This document shows, in pieces, positions 1-5,423 of a stretch of 5,423 nt of DNA. Positions within the stretch are counted from its first letter, which is position 1. Every line of letters starts with the position of its first letter. The translations under genes were made by a program, and so were the position numbers. Source of the DNA: Bacillota bacterium (lineage in GTDB: Bacteria; Bacillota; Sulfobacillia; RBS10-35); assembly GCA_029960865.1 (NCBI GenBank), contig JASBVX010000117.1, forward strand, positions 1 to 5,423, read 5' to 3'. A model generated the notes under the pieces. That model had not been told where the DNA came from, did not search any database, and worked only from the letters and a program-made list of their open reading frames with translations.

Positions 1-531
1 CAAAAGATCCTCTCCCTCCTGGGGATCGGTAAAAAACTCCGCTTTCTCAAGCTTCGCTTTGGCCCTCGCCTCCTCCAAAGTCCCCTCCTCCACCCCCTGG
101 TTCACCGGGTGGGCTCCGGGATAATCGTAAAGGGCAAAAAAGCCCTTCCCCCTCCCAGCCGGTTGAAACAGAAGGAGGCGGCCTCCCTTTCCTTGCCCTT
201 TTTCCATGGCCGCCCAGGCCTTTACCTGAAGCAAGAGGGGCGCCGCCACCGGGATCTTCAGAGCCAGGGCCAGCCCCTGCACAAAGCTGAGGCCGATCCG
301 GAGGCCGGTGAAGGATCCGGGCCCCCGCACCACCCCGATCCGCCCCAGACGGGAAGGGGGGATGCCGCAGGCTTGGAGCCCCTGGGCCACCAGCGGGGCC
401 AAAAGGCTGCCATGCCGGGGCCGGTGGCGGGGCGGAGCGGGCGGTACGATCTCTTGCCATTGGAGGGTCTCCTCCCCCAGACCTACCCGCAGCTCCTCCT
501 CGGCCGTATCGATGATCAGGGTCCAGGTCAA
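1..531 (-). CDS. tsaB: TsaB, t6A biosynthesis protein (partial, C-terminus beyond left edge)
   Basis: TsaB is the inactive ASKHA-fold partner of TsaD. With TsaE and TsaD it transfers threonylcarbamoyl to A37 of ANN-decoding tRNAs in the cytoplasm. Seen here: 177 codons open to the window edge, about three quarters of the usual 220-240 residues. The N-terminal strand LIIDTA is at residues 5-10, the RHGSLLAPLV segment near 39-48, and the family signature GPGSFTGLRIG at 70-80, followed by the helix LSFVQGLALAL and IPVA. The start chosen is TTG at 531-529. It overlaps the tsaE stop as TTGA and has AAGGAGAG eight bases upstream of it (from GGAG). No ATG or GTG lies close enough to give the conserved first strand. 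Translation is probably coupled to tsaE. The frame is intact throughout. Identity is sure; the TTG start is likely. Confidence 0.93.
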   Translation of the reverse strand, partial: MTWTLIIDTAEEELRVGLGEETLQWQEIVPPAPPRHRPRHGSLLAPLVAQGLQACGIPPSRLGRIGVVRGPGSFTGLRIGLSFVQGLALALKIPVAAPLLLQVKAWAAMEKGQGKGGRLLLFQPAGRGKGFFALYDYPGAHPVNQGVEEGTLEEARAKAKLEKAEFFTDPQEGEDLL

Positions 532-1028
532 AATCCTCTCTCCTTCAAGGCGCACTCCCACCAGGTCCTAGCTTTCTCGTGGCGGAAAGCGGCTTCCACT
601 TCCCGCCCCATAGGATGGCCGGGAAGGGGGCGCAGGGTCACAAGGAGGGCCTCGTCGGGCAAAAGATAAGGCGCCCGATCGGCCCACTCCACCACAGCAT
701 AATCGGCTTCTTCCAGGGCTTCCACGATCCAGACGTCATCCCCTGGCGCTCCTTCTGCCAAGCGATAGAAATCCATGTGCACCATGCGGTGAGGTCCCTT
801 CTCGTAGCGCCGCGCCAGGAGGAAGGTGGGGCTGGGGATGGGCCCTTCTACCCCCAGGGTCCTCAGGAAAGCCTGGGCCAGGGCTGTCTTCCCCGCCCCC
901 AGGGGCCCCGTCAGCCCCAAGAAGGCAGGGGGTCGGGCGCAGCGGGCGAGAGCTTCCCCTAACATTTTCGTTTCCGTTTCCGAAGAGATGGTAAGAATCC
1001 TTTTCGTCCCCCTGGACCATTCTCTCAA
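528..1028 (-). CDS. tsaE: TsaE, tRNA threonylcarbamoyladenosine biosynthesis ATPase
   Basis: TsaE is the P-loop ATPase that binds the TsaB-TsaD complex and drives its turnover in t6A synthesis. It is essential or nearly so in many bacteria. Seen here: the SSETET...LGEALA leader (residues 15-28) typical of the family, Walker A GPLGAGKT (41-48), the SPTF segment (66-69), HMDFYRL (84-90) and the VVEWADR segment (112-118). Length is 166 aa against about 150 usual; the extra residues are at both ends. The start given is TTG (1028-1026), the only usual start codon that keeps the conserved leader. It has no Shine-Dalgarno sequence, since the bases before it are pyrimidine-rich on this strand. ATG at 965-963 would cut into the leader. 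The stop overlaps the tsaB start by 4 bases. Upstream are 208 bases with no gene on this strand, so a promoter could lie there; I could not point to a convincing one. Confidence 0.94.
   Translation of the reverse strand: MREWSRGTKRILTISSETETKMLGEALARCARPPAFLGLTGPLGAGKTALAQAFLRTLGVEGPIPSPTFLLARRYEKGPHRMVHMDFYRLAEGAPGDDVWIVEALEEADYAVVEWADRAPYLLPDEALLVTLRPLPGHPMGREVEAAFRHEKARTWWECALKERGF
538..545 (-). promoter_or_regulatory. Ribosome binding site of tsaB inside tsaE
   Basis: AAGGAGAG on the minus strand lies within the last codons of tsaE. Its GGAG core ends 8 bases before the TTG at 531-529. This spacing is what fixes the unusual TTG as the tsaB start and suggests translational coupling through the TTGA stop/start overlap. 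Confidence 0.7.
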
Positions 1029-1030
1029 AG

Positions 1031-1035
1031 GGAGG
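1031..1035 (+). promoter_or_regulatory. Ribosome binding site of the small plus-strand ORF
   Basis: GGAGG within AAAGGGAGGG on the plus strand sits 10 bases before the ATG at 1046. The same stretch read on the minus strand is the pyrimidine-rich segment just before the tsaE start, so it helps the plus-strand ORF and not tsaE. Confidence 0.45.
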
Positions 1036-1045
1036 GAAAACGCAC

Positions 1046-1258
1046 ATGCAGCGAGAGATCCTTCTGGGAGCCGCCCTGGCGGAAGCCAGAGAAGCCCTTT
1101 ACCGGCAGGCCGTCCTCATCGAAGTGTTGGAGGAACAGCTGCAGACCCACGGCCTTCTGGATCCTGTAGTCATCGCCGCGGAAGTGGGAAAACGCCTCTG
1201 GCTCGATGATCTTCCAAAAGATCCGTCCCAGCCGGACTACCCCATGAGCTCTCGGTAA
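1046..1258 (+). CDS. Small hypothetical protein, 70 aa, opposite strand to its neighbours
   Basis: I do not recognise a family. The ORF starts with ATG after a GGGAGGG Shine-Dalgarno sequence and ends with TAA. The product looks like a soluble, mainly helical protein: residues 7-36 are rich in Ala, Leu and Glu (for example LAEAREAL and VLIEVLEEQL) and could form an amphipathic helix or short coiled coil. Residues 38-57 hold GLLDPVVIAAEVGKRLWLDD, and the tail is Pro/Asp-rich. First codon position is G in about 31 of 70 codons, as in real genes. The minus-strand reading of the same codons is implausibly Phe-rich and has no good start. Against it: third-position GC is about 67%, lower than the roughly 80% I count at the start of the GlmL gene. 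It starts 17 bases from tsaE, divergently, and overlaps the 3' end of the glycosylase gene by 22 bases. It is probably real, but not proven. Confidence 0.5.
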   Translation: MQREILLGAALAEAREALYRQAVLIEVLEEQLQTHGLLDPVVIAAEVGKRLWLDDLPKDPSQPDYPMSSR

Positions 1259-1828
1259 CGGGCTTGCACTTTTTGCACATCCTCCCAGACGTCCTTCTTT
1301 TTGCGGGGATCCCGCAAAAGAGCTGCGGGATGGTAGGTCGGCATCATGGCGATGCCCCCTACCTGGTGCCACGTCCCCCGCACCTGGCTGATGCGAGCCT
1401 CCGGGCCCAGCAAAGCCCTGCTGGCGGTGGCCCCCAAAAGGACGGCGATCTTGGGAGAGACCAGGCGCAGTTTCTCCTCCAGAAAAGGCCGGCAAGCCTC
1501 CATCTCGTCGGGAAGGGGTGTCCGGTTGCCGGGAGGCCGGCACATGACGATGTTGGTGATGTAGACCTCTTCCCGGCGAAAGCCCGCGGCCTCGATGATG
1601 CGGGTGAGAAGCTCCTCCCGCCCTCCCCACGAAGGGCCTTCCCAGCTCGTCTTCCCTCTGGCCGGGGCCTTCCCCGATCCACATGAGGGGAGCGGGGACG
1701 GGCCCTTCGCCGAAGACGACGTGGGTCCGGCCGGAAAAAAGGCGGCAGCGCTGGCAGAGGAGGGCTTCCTTTTGCACCTCCTCCAGGGAAGGCTGCCGGC
1801 TGGCAAAGAAATCCAACTGCTGGGCCAA
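1237..1828 (-). pseudogene. udg: Type-4 uracil-DNA glycosylase with a +1 frameshift
   Basis: Family-4 uracil-DNA glycosylases remove uracil from DNA and carry a [4Fe-4S] cluster. The first half reads from TTG at 1828 and shows CQRC (Cys25, Cys28), RTHVVFGEG, motif 1 GEGPGQRED (52-60) and GRPFVGRAG (63-71). The rest lies in another frame from 1614 to the stop at 1237. It shows ELLTRII, NIVMCRPPGN (Cys96), EMEACRP (Cys112), VLLGATASRALLG and TYHPAALLR (164-172). Dropping one G near 1615 joins them into a normal 196-aa protein with all four cluster cysteines at family spacing. As written, the first frame runs on to 1025 as unrelated sequence. The start is TTG, 5 bases after the upstream stop, with GGGAG 10 bases before it. 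It may be a pseudogene or, more likely, a base-calling or assembly error in a G/C-rich run, because the rest is perfectly conserved. Likely last gene of the operon. Confidence 0.88.
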
Positions 1829-1833
1829 AACCT

Positions 1834-2955
1834 TCAGTCTCCCGCCAAAAGCTCCATGTTGGCCCTAGGCACCCATACCTCTTCGCCGCTGGGCAAGCGC
1901 ACCTTGGCCACCCGCACCCGGGCTTCCGTCTCGATGGTCTGCAGATCCGGCGGAAGGGCCGTTACCACTCCCAGGAGTCCGAAGTAGGGTTCCCGGATGA
2001 GGCGAACAGGGGTCCCCACCTCCAGGGAGGTGGCCAGGCTTTCTTCTTGGCTTTGCCTTTCTCCCTCTACAGGAATCACCAGCTCAGGCCGCAGAACCCC
2101 CGCCCGCACCTGGGTGGCCCCGTTGACGGCAGCCTCGCGCCCTTCCAAAGATTGTAGCAGCCGAAAGGTCCGGTGGGCCATGGCCATAGGGCCGAATCCT
2201 TCGGTGATGATGAGGGTCAGGGGAATATCTTCCTGGCCGGTGATGGCCACCCCGATCTCGTAGCCGATGAAATCGGCCAGGTCGGTGTCCCAAATGCCCC
2301 CCGCCACCAATGCCTGAACCCCCATCTCGGCGGCTTTCCGCAAGACCCCGAGGGAAACGAGGGAACCTCCCACCACCACTTTCGCCCGGTGCTGGGGACC
2401 GATGTGGCTTTCTTCCAGCGGCTCGTCAGGGGAAGCGACCGCCATGGCCAACGTCCCGACCCGCTCTCCCCCGACCCCGAAGATGCCCTGCACAAAGGCG
2501 CCAGAAGTTTCCACCACCACCCCTTCCTGGGGAAGGATCTCCACCACCTTGCCCCGCAGGTAGGCCGTCAGCTCCACCGGCACCGGCTTTTCTCGCAGGG
2601 TCAGCTGGCCCGTCACCCGGGAGACCATCTCCAGCTTCCCGGAAATGGGGGAGCGCAGTTCCTTCTTGCCAAAACCAAAGATCCCTTTGGTGGCCGCCAG
2701 AAGCTGGCCTTCCTCCACCTCGTCCCCTTCCCTCACCAGGAGGTGGGACGGCACATCCTCGGGCATCAAGGCCATCTTATTGGCGGCATTGAGGGTATGG
2801 GGCTTTCCGGGGAGGAGGGCCCGAGCCACCACATCCTGGGGGGCCACCTCCTGCCCCTCTTGCACCAGCACTTCCCCTTGGATGGGGAGGCGCCGCACTT
2901 TCCTCACGGTGATATTCTCGCTAACCAGAAGGCCAGGCGTATAGGCTGTGGCCAA
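1834..2955 (-). CDS. 373-aa protein with tandem barrel-sandwich-like segments and C-terminal KOW-like domain
   Basis: I cannot name a function. The N-terminal third has two lipoyl/barrel-sandwich-like stretches: GEVLVQEGQEV (27-37) and LLVREGDEVEEGQLLAA (72-88), the latter followed by RSPISGKLEMVSRVTG (101-116). This resembles the N-terminal domain of RnfC-type proteins. A third similar strand set follows (AYLRGKVVEILP), with the glycine-rich segment GIFGVGGERVG (158-168). Residues 190-290 form a probable alpha/beta domain with VVVGGSLVS, LVAGGIWDTDLADF, TEGFGPMAMA and NGATQVRAGVLRPE. Residues 313-370 look like a KOW/NusG-type beta barrel (VRLIREPYFGLLGVV ... VWVPRANMELL). I see no signal peptide and no membrane segment. 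The start is TTG at 2955, with AAAGGGGAG ending 6 bases upstream and 15 bases after the GlmL stop. The KOW-like tail is about half identical to that of the gene at 5187-5423. It is probably a partner or scaffold for the GlmL-type ATPase; that is inference from context. Confidence 0.85.
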   Translation of the reverse strand: MATAYTPGLLVSENITVRKVRRLPIQGEVLVQEGQEVAPQDVVARALLPGKPHTLNAANKMALMPEDVPSHLLVREGDEVEEGQLLAATKGIFGFGKKELRSPISGKLEMVSRVTGQLTLREKPVPVELTAYLRGKVVEILPQEGVVVETSGAFVQGIFGVGGERVGTLAMAVASPDEPLEESHIGPQHRAKVVVGGSLVSLGVLRKAAEMGVQALVAGGIWDTDLADFIGYEIGVAITGQEDIPLTLIITEGFGPMAMAHRTFRLLQSLEGREAAVNGATQVRAGVLRPELVIPVEGERQSQEESLATSLEVGTPVRLIREPYFGLLGVVTALPPDLQTIETEARVRVAKVRLPSGEEVWVPRANMELLAGD

Positions 2956-2961
2956 ACCTGT

Positions 2962-2970
2962 CTCCCCTTT
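2962..2970 (-). promoter_or_regulatory. Ribosome binding site of the 373-aa protein
   Basis: AAAGGGGAG directly follows the GlmL-family stop codon and ends 6 bases before TTG 2955-2953. It supports the TTG as start over the later GTG at codon 17. Confidence 0.65.
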
Positions 2971-4776
2971 CTAAGAGCCTCCTGCCGCTACCGTCCGGGG
3001 CATGGAAGGATAGGCATCCAGGGCCTCAAACCACCGCCAGAGGCTTTCCCGCCGCAGGCGGGGATCGGCGGGCAGCTGCAGGGGCCGCCCCCGGCCATCC
3101 CAGAGGATCCCTACAGCCCCCCCGGTAAGGGTGACTTCCCGGGCCTTGCCCGGGCCTGACCCCACATCGAAGCCCCGGGCAGGCCGGAGTTCCACCGAAA
3201 GCTCTTTTCCTTCCCCCACGGGCATGCGCAGGATCTCCCCCGCTTTCAACTCCACGGACCCTCCGGGATAGCGGGCGTGAAGGATCGCTTCTCCCGGTTG
3301 GGCCGTTCCCTTGGGCGCCACCACCGTCCCGAGGCGGATGAGGCAGTCCCGCTCAAAGACCTGGGTGGCCGCCTCCTCCTGCAGAGGGGAGAGGACCCCC
3401 AGCTGGGGCATCATGAAGATGCTGTCCACCGCCAGTTCCGTTACCCCTTCCGGCTGGAAGGCATCCAGCATCATGAGGGCCGCCTGGACCCGCCGGGGAG
3501 CGTGGGAGAGGGTCCCTCCCGACCCGATGATGAGGTTTAGATCCATGAGGTTCACCAACGTGGATCCGGAACCCTCGTAGTCCAAGAAGGCCGAGAGCTC
3601 CTGCTGCCGCTGTACCCCTTTCAGTTCCACCGCCAGGGACTTATGGTGCTCCAGCGCCAAACGCAAGGCCTCCCGGGCCACCGCCTGCTCCACCATGAGA
3701 TCCTCCAGGGTCTGGGGGATGCTGGTGGGGCGGATCATCTTGTTGCGGATGCGGTTTCGCAGAACGGCCGGAGGCACCTCGAAAGGCAGCCACCGTTCGA
3801 TCTGGGCAAGGCCTGCTTCGAGGAGTACGTTGGCCATGCTGTAGCTCATGCCCAGGTTAGCGCTCACCGTCCGGTTAAAGGTGCCCCGAAACACCGAGAA
3901 GACGTCGGTGGTGGCCCCCCCGATATCCACCCCCAGAAGGGAGAGACCCCGCTGGCGGGCCACCGTCTCCATGAGTAGGCCCACCGCCCCAGGGGTGGGC
4001 ATGATGGGAGCTGACGTCCACTCCATGAGCTTGTGGTAACCGGGGGCCTGGGCCATCACGTGCTCCATGAATAGGTCATGGATCTCTTCCCGGGCCGGTC
4101 CCAGAACTTCCTTGTCCAAAGTGGGACGGAGGTTGTCGACGATCCGCAGGTCCACCACGTCTCCCAGCACTTCTTCCACGTGCCGGCGGGCCCCCACATT
4201 ACCGGCAAAGATGACCGGCAGGCGATAGCCGATCCCCAGCCGGGGCTTGGGATCGGCCGCCCGGATGAGCTCCGCCAGTTCCACCACGTGGCTGACGGTG
4301 CCCCCATCCACGCCCCCGGAAAGAAGGAGCATATCGGGGCGCACGGTGCGGATCCGCTCGATCTTCTGGTAAGGGAGGCGGCCATCATCGATGCTGATGG
4401 CATCCACCACGATGGCTCCCGCCCCCAGGGCAGCTCTTTGGGCGCTCTCCGCCGTCATGGTGCGGACCACCCCCGCCACCATCATCTGGAGGCCCCCTCC
4501 CGCGCTGGAGGTGGAGAAGTAGGCATCCACCCCCGATTCTTCATTCCCCTCGCGGATAAGGATCTTCTCGCCATCCTCCTGCAAAAGCCGGCGCCCCGTG
4601 AGCTCCTGCACCTCCCGCACCGCATTGAGAACCCCTACCGTCACGTCTTCGAAGGGAGCCTCTACCGTGGTGGGCGCTTCCCCCCGGGCGATGAGGCGAT
4701 ACTCATCCCCCACTTTCTCGATGAGGATGGCTTTGGTGGTGGTGCTGCCGCAGTCGGTGGCCAAGATCCGGTCCAC
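2971..4776 (-). CDS. glmL: MutL/GlmL-family ASKHA ATPase (glutamate mutase L-like), 601 aa
   Basis: This belongs to the glutamate-mutase MutL (GlmL) family, unrelated to mismatch-repair MutL. Clostridial members lie beside the B12-dependent glutamate mutase genes and are thought to act as chaperone or reactivase. Seen here: phosphate-1 motif ATDCGSTTTK (6-15), STSSAGGGLQMMVAG (about 88-102), LLLSGGVDGG (about 150-159), phosphate-2 motif GVDIGGATTDV (about 281-292) and the nucleotide-binding IIGSGGTLSH (about 414-423). These give a complete ASKHA nucleotide-binding core. Past residue 430 lies a long C-terminal part with a Gly/Pro-rich beta-type segment, making it longer than the roughly 460-residue clostridial proteins. 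The start is GTG at 4776, overlapping the upstream TAG as TAGTG, with AAAGGAGAGG 7 bases before it. No mutase subunit gene is nearby, so its client is unknown and a role with the two KOW-tailed neighbours is possible. Family is sure; function is not. Confidence 0.93.
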   Translation of the reverse strand: MDRILATDCGSTTTKAILIEKVGDEYRLIARGEAPTTVEAPFEDVTVGVLNAVREVQELTGRRLLQEDGEKILIREGNEESGVDAYFSTSSAGGGLQMMVAGVVRTMTAESAQRAALGAGAIVVDAISIDDGRLPYQKIERIRTVRPDMLLLSGGVDGGTVSHVVELAELIRAADPKPRLGIGYRLPVIFAGNVGARRHVEEVLGDVVDLRIVDNLRPTLDKEVLGPAREEIHDLFMEHVMAQAPGYHKLMEWTSAPIMPTPGAVGLLMETVARQRGLSLLGVDIGGATTDVFSVFRGTFNRTVSANLGMSYSMANVLLEAGLAQIERWLPFEVPPAVLRNRIRNKMIRPTSIPQTLEDLMVEQAVAREALRLALEHHKSLAVELKGVQRQQELSAFLDYEGSGSTLVNLMDLNLIIGSGGTLSHAPRRVQAALMMLDAFQPEGVTELAVDSIFMMPQLGVLSPLQEEAATQVFERDCLIRLGTVVAPKGTAQPGEAILHARYPGGSVELKAGEILRMPVGEGKELSVELRPARGFDVGSGPGKAREVTLTGGAVGILWDGRGRPLQLPADPRLRRESLWRWFEALDAYPSMPRTVAAGGS

Positions 4777-5168
4777 TACTGATCCTCTCCTTTACGGCGC
4801 CACCAGCGAAGCCTCCGGGGAGGCCGTTGGCGCTCTTCTTCCTCCGCTTGGGCTTTGGCCTTCTCCTCCAGGCGCTGCAAAAAAAGGTCCAGATTCTTGG
4901 GGTCGGAGAGGAGGTAGCCCACCTCGTTCCCCAACTCCCCCGCCCCCAGGATGCTGAGGTAGGGAGCGCCGTAGAAGGCCATCTGGGCGCCGATGTAATG
5001 GAGGGGCCGCATCCCCTCCGCCAGGAGGATGGCAGGGGTGTACATCTTCCAGCGGTCGATCTTTTCCAGCAGCCAATTGATCAGTTCATCCCGCCGCTCC
5101 GGGGTCAGCTCTTCGTCATCCAGAGGCGGCAGCGATGGTCGCCATTCCGAGGGACCTACGCCAGGCAC
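4776..5168 (-). CDS. Hypothetical protein, about 130 aa, upstream of the GlmL-family gene
   Basis: I do not recognise a named family. The N-terminus is Pro/Glu/Asp-rich. From about residue 22 it reads as helices: ELINWLLEKIDRWKM, then a moderately hydrophobic block PAILLAEGMRPLHYIGAQMAFYGAPYLSILGAG (given in pieces: PAILLAEGMRPL, HYIGAQMAFYG, APYLSILGAG). A helix follows (NLDLFLQRLEEKAKAQAEE), then a strongly basic tail (RRLRWWRRK). The block is too polar for a clear transmembrane helix; peripheral membrane or protein contact is possible. The start chosen is GTG at 5168, because AGGAGG at 5182-5177 lies 8 bases upstream. GTG at 5177 would touch that sequence, although it gives a frame three codons longer. 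The stop TAG shares one base with the GlmL GTG start, so the two are probably translated together. Real gene likely; function unknown. Confidence 0.8.
   Translation of the reverse strand: MPGVGPSEWRPSLPPLDDEELTPERRDELINWLLEKIDRWKMYTPAILLAEGMRPLHYIGAQMAFYGAPYLSILGAGELGNEVGYLLSDPKNLDLFLQRLEEKAKAQAEEEERQRPPRRLRWWRRKGEDQ
4784..4793 (-). promoter_or_regulatory. Ribosome binding site of the GlmL-family gene
   Basis: AAAGGAGAGG lies inside the last codons of the upstream small gene and ends 7 bases before the GTG start, which sits in the TAGTG stop/start overlap. This fixes the start and argues for coupled translation. Confidence 0.7.
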
Positions 5169-5176
5169 GACTTCCA

Positions 5177-5182
5177 CCTCCT
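5177..5182 (-). promoter_or_regulatory. Ribosome binding site deciding the start of the 130-aa protein
   Basis: AGGAGG ends 8 bases before GTG 5168-5166 and directly abuts, overlapping by one base, the alternative GTG at 5177-5175. Spacing favours the shorter form. It lies in the 18-base gap after the stop codon at 5187. Confidence 0.65.
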
Positions 5183-5186
5183 ACCA

Positions 5187-5423
5187 TCAGCGAAAGGGTT
5201 CCAGATTCTTGCGGGGCACCACCAGCACCTGGCCCCCCACGTCCACTTGGGCGACAGCGGCTTTGGCCTCCGTCTCGATGGCGGCATCTTCCCGGGGAAG
5301 GCCCGCCACCACCCCTACCTGCCCGAAGTAGGGCTCCGTGATGATGCGCACCTTCTGCCCCAGGGCCAGGTCTTCATCCACGTGGCGGCGCTTCTCCACT
5401 TGCGCCAGTTCCCAAGGCATGGG
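5187..5423 (-). CDS. C-terminal part of a KOW-like domain protein, paralogue of the 373-aa protein (partial, 5' end beyond right edge)
   Basis: Only the last 78 codons are in the window. The final about 57 residues (VRIITEPYFGQVGVV ... LVVPRKNLEPF) align with residues 313-370 of the protein at 1834-2955, with about half of the positions identical, including the EPYFG core, IETEA and VPR.N.E. The fold suggested is a small KOW/NusG-type beta barrel, a module often used to bind RNA or protein; here its partner is unknown. The ATG at 5420 could be a start, but it is preceded by an open codon at the edge. The 20 residues before the barrel resemble the linker in the paralogue, so this is more likely the tail of a larger protein. 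The gap of 18 bases to the next gene puts it at the visible head of the operon. Confidence 0.75.
   Translation of the reverse strand, partial: PMPWELAQVEKRRHVDEDLALGQKVRIITEPYFGQVGVVAGLPREDAAIETEAKAAVAQVDVGGQVLVVPRKNLEPFR

Noticed and set aside
47..460. Minus-strand open frame of 137 codons at the left end
   Set aside because: It is out of frame with tsaB, which shows GPGSFTGLRIG in the neighbouring frame. The shadow is Pro/Gly/Arg-rich.
109..669. Plus-strand open frame of 186 codons
   Set aside because: It is antisense to tsaB and the end of tsaE, whose motifs are unmistakable on the minus strand.
1025..1236. Continuation of the first glycosylase frame as a C-terminal extension or separate minus-strand gene
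   Set aside because: Third-position GC is high (about 78%), which made me look twice. The stretch is about 12% Phe, has no ATG, GTG or TTG start at a useful place, and follows a frame already abandoned by the glycosylase.
1029..1236. Promoter or rho-independent terminator in the gap between the two gene runs
   Set aside because: I searched both strands for -35/-10 pairs and for a GC hairpin with a T-run and found nothing convincing.
1608..1630. Programmed +1 frameshift in the glycosylase
   Set aside because: A Shine-Dalgarno-like GGGAGGAG lies at the site, as in prfB. There is no stop codon in the zero frame and this family is not known to recode, so sequence error or mutation is simpler.
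2173..3159. Long plus-strand open frame of 328 codons
   Set aside because: It is antisense to the 373-aa protein and the GlmL 3' end, is full of His, Pro and Gly, and has no family-like motif. It is the kind of shadow frame that GC-rich genes produce.
4078..4782. Plus-strand open frame of 234 codons
   Set aside because: It lies wholly opposite the well-conserved N-terminal half of the GlmL-family gene and has a His/Gly-rich composition.

Overview
This GC-rich bacterial window carries six minus-strand genes packed into two runs, plus one probable small plus-strand gene between them. The layout is typical of a chromosome core region. I see no rRNA, tRNA, CRISPR array, insertion sequence or phage gene. 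The host is a bacterium, because it has TsaE and bacterial-type TsaB. A thermophilic member of the Chloroflexota is a guess from the GlmL-family gene with no mutase beside it and the frequent TTG/GTG starts; nothing in the window proves it.

Run 1 (5423 down to 1237, read leftwards) holds the following genes. First is the C-terminus of a protein ending in a KOW-like domain, cut by the right edge. Next is a 130-aa protein of unknown function, then a 601-aa MutL/GlmL-family ASKHA ATPase. After it comes a 373-aa protein with tandem barrel-sandwich-like segments and its own KOW-like C-terminus. Last is a type-4 uracil-DNA glycosylase broken by a single extra base. Junctions are tight (18-nt gap, 1-nt overlap, 15-nt gap, 5-nt gap), so this looks like one translationally coupled operon. 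The KOW-like tails of the first and fourth genes are clear paralogues, so the GlmL-type ATPase is framed by two related proteins. No glutamate-mutase subunit gene is present. This is the least explained part of the window.

Run 2 (1028 down to 1) holds tsaE and the first three quarters of tsaB, joined by a 4-nt TTGA overlap. Their products act together with TsaD, not in the window, to make the universal tRNA modification t6A.

Between the runs lie 208 bases with no minus-strand gene. A 70-codon plus-strand ORF with ATG, Shine-Dalgarno sequence and normal amino-acid composition fills this gap. It starts 17 bases from the tsaE start and runs 22 bases into the 3' end of the glycosylase gene.

Every minus-strand gene whose start is visible uses GTG or TTG, never ATG.
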